From Corynebacterium kroppenstedtii (GTDB lineage: Bacteria > Actinomycetota > Actinomycetes > Mycobacteriales > Mycobacteriaceae): 16,762 bases of DNA. This document shows, piece after piece, positions 7,187 through 13,835 of the stretch; within the stretch, counting starts at the first letter, position 1, and each line of letters opens with the position of its first letter. Location: contig NZ_QFRA01000036.1 of assembly GCF_003243515.1 (NCBI RefSeq), forward strand, positions 1-16,762, given 5' to 3'. The position numbers and the translations under genes are program-made. The notes beneath the pieces were generated by a model, which saw only the letters and a list, made by a program, of their open reading frames with translations, was not told the DNA's origin and ran no database searches.

Positions 7187-9025
7187 TTAGTGGGCGACGG
7201 GCGCCCACTCCGGGCCGGTTTCCGCCAAATCGGGATCGAGTTTCGCGAAGATCGGCTTCGGCTTCTTCAGCGCCGTGCCGGCTTCGATGGGAATGCGCTT
7301 CCATGCTGCTTGCTGGTGAGAATACTCACCGGTGATCACGTGGTAGGTTCGCCCTTCCTCGGGAAGGCCAACCCCCATGAGCTCAACCGGGGTGTCATCC
7401 GTTACTTCGTCGATTCGCGGCATGGCTGCCCACTCGCCGGTGCGTCCCAGGGTTTCGTGAACCTTCTGCGCAGCGTGCGGCAAATAGGGGGTGAGCAGCA
7501 CATTACAGTCGGACACGACCTGCAGCGCCGTGTGCAAAACGACGGCCAGGCGGTCGCGCTGGTCCTCATCCTTGGCCAGTTTCCACGGCTCCTGAGCAGC
7601 AATGTAGGCATTGGCCTCGCCAACCACATGCATGGCCTCGTTAATCCCGGCGCGGAAACGCGAATGTTCGATGTTGTCCGCAACGACGCCGAAGGTTTTC
7701 TCCGCGAGGTCGAGGAGAGCGTTGTCGTCATCAGTGAGCTCGAGCCCCGAAATATCGGGAACTTCACCGAAATTCTTCGCCGCCATGGACACCGTGCGGT
7801 TGATCAAGTTGCCCCACGAGTTGGCTAGCTCGTTGTTATTGTGTCGGACGAATTCGTCCCAGGTGAAGTCCGTGTCGTTATTTTCCGGCCCGGCGACGGC
7901 AATGAAGTAGCGCAACGGGTCGGGGCCAAATTCGCGGAGGAAATCTTGCACGTAGATCACCACGCCCTTGGACGACGAGAACTTCGATCCCGACATAGTG
8001 AGGTATTCGGACGACACGACTTCCGTCGGCAATTGAAGGTCACCCAGCTTGCCTTCGGTGCCTCCGCGTGACCCGAGGCCACGGTATCCCAGCAGTTCAG
8101 CGGGCCAAATCTGGGAGTGGAAGGTGATGTTGTCCTTGCCCATGAAGTAGTACGACTTGGCCTCAGGGTTGGTCCACCACTTTTTCCACGCGTCCGGGTC
8201 CCCGATGCGATGAGCCCACTCGATGGACGCAGACAAGTATCCGACGACGGCGTCGAACCACACATAGAGTTTCTTGAACTTGTTATCGGCCCATCCTTCG
8301 AGGGGGACGGGAACACCCCAGTCGATGTCGCGTGTCATCGCGCGGGGTTTGATGTCCTTCAGAATGTTCAGGGAGAATTTGAGGACGTTGGGCCGCCAGT
8401 CTTGGCGGGATTCGAGCCACTCCCCTAGCGCATCCGCGAGTGCGGGCAGATCGAGCAAAAAGTGCTCGGTTTCCACGAACTTCGGTGTTTCGCCGTTGAT
8501 CTTCGAGACGGGGTCGATCAGGTCGGCGGGGTCCAGCTGGTTGCCGCATGTATCGCACTGATCGCCGCGCGCGCCGGGAGAACCACAGATCGGGCAGGTG
8601 CCTTCAATGTAGCGGTCGGGAAGGGTGCGCCCCGTCGACGGGCTAATAGCCCCCAGAGTTGTTTGCTTCACCATGTAGCCGTTGGAGTACAGGGTCGTGA
8701 AAAGCTCCTGGACGATGGCGTAGTGGTTACGCGTCGTCGTCCTGGTGAAGAGGTCATAGGAAAGACCAAGTCCGGCCAGGTCTTCAACGATTTGCTTGTT
8801 GTAGGTATCGGCAAGTTGCTGCACACTGACGCCTTCTTTTTCCGCCTGAACCAACAGCGGAGTTCCATGTTCGTCAGTGCCGGAGACCATGAGTACGTCG
8901 CGACCACGCATTCGCTGGTAACGGGCAAAAACGTCGGAGGGAACACCGAAACCGGCGACGTGTCCGATGTGGCGGGGCCCATTGGCATAGGGCCAGGCGA
9001 CAGACGTAAGTATGGGTGCAGACAT
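7187..9025 (-). CDS. metG: Methionyl-tRNA synthetase
   Basis: Class I aminoacyl-tRNA synthetase charging tRNA-Met in the cytoplasm. It has 612 residues from the ATG at 9025, where the conserved opening SAPILTSVAWPYANG begins. The same frame is open for 56 codons upstream to 9193, but that part is unlike the family. The HIGH motif is HIGH at 19-22. A Cys4 zinc knuckle has C144, C147, C157 and C160. The KMSKS-type loop reads KFSSS at 348-352. The anticodon-binding helical domain fills the rest, and there is no C-terminal tRNA-binding EMAP-like extension. TAGCCT 7 nt before the ATG indicates a leaderless mRNA, so no T-box or other leader control is expected. It is divergent from the PabB gene. 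Confidence 0.98.
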   Translation of the reverse strand: MSAPILTSVAWPYANGPRHIGHVAGFGVPSDVFARYQRMRGRDVLMVSGTDEHGTPLLVQAEKEGVSVQQLADTYNKQIVEDLAGLGLSYDLFTRTTTRNHYAIVQELFTTLYSNGYMVKQTTLGAISPSTGRTLPDRYIEGTCPICGSPGARGDQCDTCGNQLDPADLIDPVSKINGETPKFVETEHFLLDLPALADALGEWLESRQDWRPNVLKFSLNILKDIKPRAMTRDIDWGVPVPLEGWADNKFKKLYVWFDAVVGYLSASIEWAHRIGDPDAWKKWWTNPEAKSYYFMGKDNITFHSQIWPAELLGYRGLGSRGGTEGKLGDLQLPTEVVSSEYLTMSGSKFSSSKGVVIYVQDFLREFGPDPLRYFIAVAGPENNDTDFTWDEFVRHNNNELANSWGNLINRTVSMAAKNFGEVPDISGLELTDDDNALLDLAEKTFGVVADNIEHSRFRAGINEAMHVVGEANAYIAAQEPWKLAKDEDQRDRLAVVLHTALQVVSDCNVLLTPYLPHAAQKVHETLGRTGEWAAMPRIDEVTDDTPVELMGVGLPEEGRTYHVITGEYSHQQAAWKRIPIEAGTALKKPKPIFAKLDPDLAETGPEWAPVAH

Positions 9026-9032
9026 ACCGTCT

Positions 9033-9038
9033 AGGCTA
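9033..9038 (-). promoter_or_regulatory. -10 box of metG (leaderless)
   Basis: TAGCCT on the minus strand ends 7 nt before the metG ATG. There is no ribosome site between them. Confidence 0.5.
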
Positions 9039-9074
9039 CAACGCGCTGCAAATTTCACCGACATGAAGGGCAGT

Positions 9075-9096
9075 CTTAGTGCTCGCTTAGTGCTCG
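9075..9096. repeat. Perfect 11-bp tandem duplication between metG and pabB
   Basis: CTTAGTGCTCG occurs twice with no gap (9075-9085, 9086-9096) in the 138-bp divergent promoter region, about 37-58 bp above the metG -10 box. The spacing is about one helical turn, which would suit side-by-side protein binding. It could also be a chance duplication. Confidence 0.7.
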
Positions 9097-9151
9097 TCGT
9101 AGGCCTCCGACGTCCCCACCGGCAGTTCAGGCCGACGCCCACGCCGGCAGT

Positions 9152-9157
9152 TACAGT
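9152..9157 (+). promoter_or_regulatory. -10 box of the pabB-type gene (leaderless)
   Basis: TACAGT is followed by 6 nt of mostly T and then the ATG at 9164. No ribosome site is present. Confidence 0.45.
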
Positions 9158-9163
9158 ATTTTT

Positions 9164-10429
9164 ATGGTCCCCGGCATCTTCGACGCGCCTCACGACGACT
9201 CCGCTTCCGTCACACGCCTTGGTTACAGCTCACTAGATCCCGTCGATGTGGGTGTATCACTTCTTATCAACGACGATCTCCCCGCGATGGCTATCGGGGC
9301 GTGGGGACGGCTCGAGGCCGTCATCGCGCCGGATGCGTTATGCACGTATTGCGATCCAGACGAGGCGTTAACGCCCCCACCTGGAGTTTTCGCTGCTTCC
9401 GACAGCCCTTCTGGCAACGACGATGAATCGACGGTGAACGATTCTGATCCCCGCAACGGTGTTCGGTTTGGTTTCATCTCGTACCCCGACCCCACGGTGT
9501 ATGCCGCGGGCGTTACCGCTCACCAGGTGATATGGCGACGCGACCGGGAATGGTTCACCAACGGTGACTCCGATTGTGCTGAGGGAATCCTAGCTACAGC
9601 GAATCAACGCCGCGACCATCACTCCGCTGACGAGCTCTCCGTACCCACGCACTGGAGCACCGGCGACCGTGAGTCCCATCGCCGGGGTGTCTTCAGCTGC
9701 CTGGACGCTATTCGCGCCGGGGAGGTCTACCAAGCGTGTATCTCCGCTCAGTTCCGGACACCAATGACGTCGCGCGCCGACGCCGCACGGTGGTGGCTCT
9801 CGACTGTCCACCGCACCCGCCCCAGGTACGCCATGTTCCTAGCGACCCATGACCGCGCCATCGCCTCGCTGAGCCCCGAACTGTTTCTGGAACGCCGGGG
9901 CTCCACGGTGTGGTCGTCGCCAATTAAAGGGACTATTCCCATCGATCGCGCCCCTGGGGAACTAGCGCGGAGCAGGAAGGATGTTGCGGAGAACATCATG
10001 ATTGTTGACCTCGTCCGCAATGACCTCAGCCGCGTGTGCAACGACGTGACCGTGCCCTCGTTGTTGGAGGTCGTCCCGGCACCGGGAGTGTGGCATCTCG
10101 TATCGACGGTCTCTGGGCAGGTGGCGGATCTGTCAGCAACGCAGGATTCCCGCATTATTGATGCCTGTTTCCCGCCGGCGTCGGTGACGGGCACACCGAA
10201 GTTACGGGCGCGGGAATACTTGGCCGAGTGGGAGCCGGTACCGCGCGGTATTCATTGCGGAACGGTGGGGATGAACTGGGGCGATCTCGTGGCGAATGTG
10301 GCCATCCGCACTGCGGAATGGGTGAATGGCGAGCTGATTCTAGGCACCGGCGGCGGGATCACCATTGACTCCACCGCCGACGCTGAATGGGCTGAGATCA
10401 TGGCCAAAACGTCGACTTTACGCTGGTAG
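9164..10429 (+). CDS. pabB: Aminodeoxychorismate synthase component I-like (chorismate-utilising)
   Basis: Cytosolic chorismate-binding enzyme, most likely making 4-amino-4-deoxychorismate for folate. The 421 residues hold a divergent N-terminal part (1-165) and the chorismate-binding domain (about 168-421). The domain includes SPELFLERRG (237-246), PIKGT with Lys255 (253-257), ENIMIVDLVRNDLSRV (277-292), FPPASVTGTPK (336-346) and GTGGGITIDSTADAEWAE (394-411). Lys in PIKGT is typical of PabB, whereas anthranilate synthase TrpE has Ala there; this is my main reason for choosing PabB. No glutamine amidotransferase (pabA) or lyase (pabC) is fused or adjacent, so the partner must be elsewhere. 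Anthranilate or salicylate synthase relatives are less likely. Confidence 0.88.
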   Translation: MVPGIFDAPHDDSASVTRLGYSSLDPVDVGVSLLINDDLPAMAIGAWGRLEAVIAPDALCTYCDPDEALTPPPGVFAASDSPSGNDDESTVNDSDPRNGVRFGFISYPDPTVYAAGVTAHQVIWRRDREWFTNGDSDCAEGILATANQRRDHHSADELSVPTHWSTGDRESHRRGVFSCLDAIRAGEVYQACISAQFRTPMTSRADAARWWLSTVHRTRPRYAMFLATHDRAIASLSPELFLERRGSTVWSSPIKGTIPIDRAPGELARSRKDVAENIMIVDLVRNDLSRVCNDVTVPSLLEVVPAPGVWHLVSTVSGQVADLSATQDSRIIDACFPPASVTGTPKLRAREYLAEWEPVPRGIHCGTVGMNWGDLVANVAIRTAEWVNGELILGTGGGITIDSTADAEWAEIMAKTSTLRW

Positions 10430-10502
10430 CGGCGGTGCCAACGCCACATCGATTGCAGAAACCACGCGGTCATTCACGCAACAAATCACACAACAGAGGC
10501 GT

Positions 10503-10531
10503 GAACCATCGGGCTGGTTCTCGTATTTTTT
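10503..10531 (+). terminator. Intrinsic terminator after pabB
   Basis: GAACCA (10503-10508), loop of six, TGGTTC (10515-10520), then TCGTA and six T (10526-10531). It lies 73 bp after the stop. The stretch from 10430 to 10502 holds nothing else that I recognise. Confidence 0.75.
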
Positions 10532-10549
10532 GGCCCTGGCCCGTGGCGC

Positions 10550-10555
10550 TACGCT
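10550..10555 (+). promoter_or_regulatory. -10 box of the NsrR-like pseudogene (leaderless)
   Basis: TACGCT, 6 nt, then the GTG at 10562 that begins the Rrf2-type N-terminus. The promoter looks intact even though the gene is broken. Confidence 0.4.
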
Positions 10556-10561
10556 GAGACT

Positions 10562-10978
10562 GTGAATCTTACGAAGTTCTCTGATCTCGGTTACGTGCCC
10601 TCATGCATATGGTGGGGTCAGGGAATGCGCGGACAACAGCCCGCGAGGTCGCCGAAGCGATCAATGCTCCGCGAACCCATGTTTCGAAAGTCATATCGCG
10701 GCTGACAGAGTTCGGCATTATCGGCGCTACTCGCGGCCGCGGCGGGGGAATCACTCTGGTCGACGGCGTCGAGAATTATTCCGTCGGGGCAATCGTCCGT
10801 TTCTTAGAGGGCCGAGCCCGGTGATCGACTGCGAGCACCCCGCCCCTGCCCTTTTAACATCAATTGTCGGTTACAACACGAGTTAGTCCAGGCACAGGAG
10901 GCGTTTTTTGCGTCATTGGATGCAGTAACAATAAAAGACATCACGCCCGTGAGGCCTCAAATTCCTCACCAGGCGTGA
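10562..10978 (+). pseudogene. nsrR: Frameshifted Rrf2-family regulator, NsrR-like
   Basis: Joining the frames gives a full Rrf2 protein of about 139 residues. MNLTKFSDLGY is read from GTG 10562. RALMHMVG to FLEGRAR (winged helix with TRGRGGGI) is in a second frame. VIDCEHPA is in a third, and CPFNINCRLQHELVQAQEAF to the TGA at 10976 returns to the first frame. Each junction is explained by loss of one base: TACCGT to TACGT near 10593, GGG to GG near 10820, and one C from the C run at 10843-10846. With these restored, three cysteines appear at 91, 97 and 103 (C-x5-C-x5-C), the [Fe-S] ligand spacing of NsrR, the nitric-oxide-sensing repressor. No in-frame stops exist apart from the shifts, so the loss looks recent. 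The longest intact piece (10603-10824, 73 residues) has the DNA-binding part but no cysteines. Target genes such as hmp are not in the window. Confidence 0.85.
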
Positions 10979-10985
10979 TGTCTTT
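10934..10985. terminator. Strong bidirectional terminator hairpin
   Basis: Perfect 14-bp outer stem (10934-10947 with 10972-10985), a 1x2 internal loop, a 6-bp inner stem (GTGAGG 10949-10954 with CCTCAC 10964-10969) and a 9-nt loop. T-rich sequence follows on the plus strand and A-rich sequence precedes it (a T-rich tail for the minus strand). It sits between the plus-strand pseudogene and convergent betP. The pseudogene's last 15 codons, including the stop, are inside the hairpin. Confidence 0.85.
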
Positions 10986-11043
10986 CGTGTTTCTTCATTC
11001 ACGACAGCTAATCGTCGGCCGTCACCACGGTTCAGCTTGTCAG

Positions 11044-12825
11044 CTAGTCAGCTCTCGTCATCGCCGTCGACGGTCCATCTGACGAATCGCCAGTAGTCTG
11101 CTTAGAGGCCTGTTCAGACCGCCGGTCCTTTCCGCGGATCTTGTCAGCGCGACGACGTTGGCGCGCCGCATGGGCCGCCTCCACTCGTCGCTCACGAGCA
11201 AGCTTTAGCGCGAAACGTCGGTGCTCACGGTGATCCAAGTACACAGGGTCTTCCCTAAACCCTTTCACCAGTGCAAACATCAGCGCAATGATGATCAGGA
11301 GGAAGGGCGACGCTGCAATAATCGTGACCGACTGCAGGTTGTTCAACGCGTCCGATCCACCGGAAACCAGCAGCACAACACCGATTGCGGCGGTGAGCAC
11401 ACCCCACAGGCACGTGACGCGAACGTCGGCAACGATACGGCCATTCTGGGACATCGAGCCCATCACCGTCGACGCCGAATCGGCGGAGGTAATGAAGAAG
11501 GTAGCCAGCAGAATCATCGCCAAGATGGAGAAGATCTGAGCCCCAGGCATGGTCTTGAGCAGCGAGAACAGCTGGTGGGTGGAGTCACCGTCGCCCCAAA
11601 TGGAGCGGCCAGTTTCCTCCAGGTGAACAGCCGTCCCACCGAAGATCGAAAACCACACCACCGTAATTGCCGACGGAACCAGCAACACCACGCACACGAA
11701 CTCGCGGATGGTGCGTCCGCGGGAAATGCGAGCAATGAACATTCCGACGAAGGGTGACCAGGAGACCCACCAGGCCCAGTAGAAGATCGTCCAGGTGCCC
11801 AGCCACTTACCCGCCGTACCGTTATCGGTGTCCGCGGTGCGGGCAGCCATCTCGAAGAATTGCTGAACGTAGCTGCCAAATGCCGTCGGGATCATGTTCA
11901 GAATGACGACGGTCGGGCCCACGATCAGCACGAAGATACCCAGAACAGCGGCCATGACCATGTTCGCGTTCGAAATGTACTGAATTCCCTTGCCAACGCC
12001 CGACGCGGCGGATGCCAAGAAGAACAGGGACAGGATGACCACGACACCGACCAACACCGGCGTCCCCGGGTTGTGGATGATGCCGGTTTCGTCCATACCT
12101 GAGCCGATCTGCAGCGCGCCCAGACCCAGCGATGCGGCGGTACCGAACACGGTGGCAAAAATGGCCAGGACGTCGATAGTTTTACCCATCCAGCCTTCGG
12201 CTCTCTTCGCGCCAATGAGCGGAATGAACGCAGAGGACAGGAGCTGTTTGCGGCCCATACGGAAGGTGCCGTAGGCGATGGCCAGCCCCACGATGGCGTA
12301 GATCGCCCAGGGGTGCAGCGTCCAGTGGAACAGCGTCGACGCAAATGCCGAGTTCAGGTCTTTCGGCTCGGAACCGGGAACGCCTTCGCGGAAAAACGTG
12401 AGCGGCTCTGTCGTTCCGTAGAACATCAGGCCGATTCCCATGCCTGCGGCGAACATCATCGCAATCCAGGATGGCGTCGAGAATTCGGGTTCTTCATCGT
12501 CGCGGCCCAACCGGATAGAGCCGAACCGCGAGAACGCAATGGACAAAATGTAGAAGACGAAGACCGTCCCGAACAGGACGAACATCCAACCAAGGTTGTT
12601 GACGATCCAGCTCAGGGCGTCAGAGGCGAACTCCGCGAACCCGTTAGGTGCGATGAGCCCCCACAGGATGACGGCGAGCACGAGTGCTGCCGCAGGTCCT
12701 ACGACTCTCCAGTCGGTGGGAGCGTCGTCGGTAGCGTCGGACATGCCGAGCTGCCCTTCCCCCGTCAGCACTTCGGGATCATAGTCACCAAGAATGACTT
12801 CAGGATCGATATTCTTATGGTCCAT
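11044..12825 (-). CDS. betP: Glycine betaine transporter BetP (BCCT family)
   Basis: Inner-membrane Na+-coupled glycine betaine symporter of the LeuT fold, activated by hyperosmotic stress. The 593 residues match the length and plan of C. glutamicum BetP. There is an acidic N-terminal tail (1-38) and 12 membrane helices. The flexible glycine stretch GMGIG (128-132) is in the helix-3 region. The substrate Trp box WAWWVSW (350-356) has Trp352, Trp353 and Trp356. ARISRGRTIREF (365-376) follows. The C-terminal domain from about 519 is strongly basic (YLDHREHRRF, LARERR, later runs of Arg/Lys), like the helix that senses K+ and osmotic state in BetP. It extends somewhat further than in C. glutamicum. 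rsmI next door also matches the C. glutamicum order. Choline or ectoine carriers of the family are less likely. Confidence 0.95.
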   Translation of the reverse strand: MDHKNIDPEVILGDYDPEVLTGEGQLGMSDATDDAPTDWRVVGPAAALVLAVILWGLIAPNGFAEFASDALSWIVNNLGWMFVLFGTVFVFYILSIAFSRFGSIRLGRDDEEPEFSTPSWIAMMFAAGMGIGLMFYGTTEPLTFFREGVPGSEPKDLNSAFASTLFHWTLHPWAIYAIVGLAIAYGTFRMGRKQLLSSAFIPLIGAKRAEGWMGKTIDVLAIFATVFGTAASLGLGALQIGSGMDETGIIHNPGTPVLVGVVVILSLFFLASAASGVGKGIQYISNANMVMAAVLGIFVLIVGPTVVILNMIPTAFGSYVQQFFEMAARTADTDNGTAGKWLGTWTIFYWAWWVSWSPFVGMFIARISRGRTIREFVCVVLLVPSAITVVWFSIFGGTAVHLEETGRSIWGDGDSTHQLFSLLKTMPGAQIFSILAMILLATFFITSADSASTVMGSMSQNGRIVADVRVTCLWGVLTAAIGVVLLVSGGSDALNNLQSVTIIAASPFLLIIIALMFALVKGFREDPVYLDHREHRRFALKLARERRVEAAHAARQRRRADKIRGKDRRSEQASKQTTGDSSDGPSTAMTRAD

Positions 12826-12831
12826 TCGTCC

Positions 12832-12860
12832 ACTATGTAACAGGACTCTTTTTTATTCAA
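12832..12860 (-). promoter_or_regulatory. Putative betP promoter (leaderless)
   Basis: On the minus strand TTGAAT (12860-12855), 17 bp with an A6 run, CATAGT (12837-12832), then 6 nt to the ATG at 12825. The -35 box overlaps the left arm of the inverted repeat at 12859-12883. Confidence 0.45.
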
Positions 12861-12883
12861 TTGCTACTCAGTTTTCAGCAATT
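12859..12883. repeat. Inverted repeat at the betP -35 region
   Basis: AATTGCT (12859-12865), 11-bp spacer, AGCAATT (12877-12883), perfect 7-bp arms. There is no T-run after it in the direction of rsmI transcription, so it is more likely an operator than the rsmI terminator. Confidence 0.5.
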
Positions 12884-12893
12884 ATTAAGCTCC

Positions 12894-12937
12894 GCCTATC
12901 CACTGCCTATTGGCTGCCTATTCGCCGCCTATTCACT
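12894..12937. repeat. Four 11-bp direct repeats between rsmI and betP
   Basis: Units start at 12894, 12905, 12916 and 12927: GCCTATCCACT, GCCTATTGGCT, GCCTATTCGCC, GCCTATTCACT. The first six bases are invariant. A degenerate fifth unit (GCCTTT) is at 12939. The last unit covers the rsmI stop codon. The array lies about 55-105 bp upstream of the expected betP transcription start. Confidence 0.85.
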
Positions 12938-13798
12938 CGCCTTTCTGGCGTCGACGACGGCCTCGTAAAGATCCTTTTTCCGCATCCCCCACTGGTCAGC
13001 GACGACTTTGCACGCGTCCTTCAGGCGAAGGCCGTCCGTCCGCACACGCGCTTCAACATCATCGACGAGGTCCTCCACTGGCGGGTGAGTGTTCGCATCA
13101 CGAGCTCCTTCCAGGACGACGGTGATCTCACCGCGGATCCCCTCTGCAGCCCAGGAGGCAAGCTCCTCCAGCGTCCCGCGGCGGACTTCCTCATAGAGCT
13201 TGGTGAGTTCACGGCACACAGCAGCACGATGGTCGCCACCGAGAATCTCCACCGCCGCATTCAAAGTCTCCTCAATGCGGTGAGGCGACTCGAAGAACAC
13301 ACAGGCGCGTCGTTCTGTGGCTAACGACGATAACCACTCCCGACGGGCCCCCGCCTTGCGCGGCACGAAACCGTCAAAACAGAAGGTGCCGACGTGAAGG
13401 CCGGACATCGCCAGCGCGGTGGTCACGGCCGAGGGGCCCGGAACACAGCCCACGTGGATGCCCTCGTCGTGGGCTCGTTCCACAACGGGGAACCCGGGGT
13501 CGGAAATCACAGGCATACCGGCGTCGGAAATGATGAGGACAGTTCTGCCGCGCTGGGCTTCTTTAATGAGAGCATCGACGCGACTGGATTCATTGTGGTC
13601 GAAATTCGACACCAGATGCCCGGAGATGTCAATGCCCAACGCATTGGCAAGGTTGCGTGCTCGGCGGGTGTCTTCTGCTGCGACAACATCCGCGGTGGCA
13701 AGGGCATGACGCAGCCGTGGCGATGCGTCGTCAATATTGCCTAATGGCGTTCCCGCGACGACGATCCCGCCGCGATAGGACGAATTATCCTGACTCAT
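12929..13798 (-). CDS. rsmI: 16S rRNA (cytidine1402-2'-O)-methyltransferase
   Basis: SAM-dependent enzyme of the tetrapyrrole-methylase fold that 2'-O-methylates C1402 in the decoding centre of 16S rRNA. It has 289 residues from the ATG at 13798. The frame is open to 13870, but the family begins near GGIVVAGTPLGN (10-21). Other signatures are AEDTR (41-45), SDAGMPVISDPG (91-102), GPSA (121-124), ESPHR (170-174), RELTK (196-200) and a C-terminal helical domain. GGGAAG 8 nt before the ATG may serve as ribosome site. It is divergent from pmt with 37 bp between starts, as in other corynebacteria. Confidence 0.96.
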   Translation of the reverse strand: MSQDNSSYRGGIVVAGTPLGNIDDASPRLRHALATADVVAAEDTRRARNLANALGIDISGHLVSNFDHNESSRVDALIKEAQRGRTVLIISDAGMPVISDPGFPVVERAHDEGIHVGCVPGPSAVTTALAMSGLHVGTFCFDGFVPRKAGARREWLSSLATERRACVFFESPHRIEETLNAAVEILGGDHRAAVCRELTKLYEEVRRGTLEELASWAAEGIRGEITVVLEGARDANTHPPVEDLVDDVEARVRTDGLRLKDACKVVADQWGMRKKDLYEAVVDARKASE

Positions 13799-13822
13799 AT
13801 GTCTAGCTTCCCATACGGCTGG

Positions 13823-13830
13823 CATACTAA
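13823..13830. promoter_or_regulatory. Overlapping divergent -10 boxes of rsmI and pmt
   Basis: The plus strand reads CATACT (13823-13828), 7 nt before the pmt GTG. The minus strand reads TAGTAT (13829-13824), about 25 nt before the rsmI ATG. The two hexamers share five base pairs. Confidence 0.4.
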
Positions 13831-13835
13831 TTTGC

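Noticed and set aside
8462..9034. 190-codon plus-strand frame opposite metG
   Set aside because: Antisense shadow of a well-conserved synthetase; no motif, ribosome site or promoter.
9026..9193. N-terminal extension of metG to 9193
   Set aside because: The extra 56 residues are Arg-rich and unlike MetRS. They overlap the start of the divergent gene, and the -10 box points to 9025.
10590..10850. Programmed ribosomal frameshifting in the nsrR-like gene
   Set aside because: Three separate shifts at sites without slippery heptamers are not credible as a programmed event; deletions explain all three.
12859..12883. Inverted repeat as the rsmI terminator
   Set aside because: On the minus strand it is followed by an A-rich run, not T.
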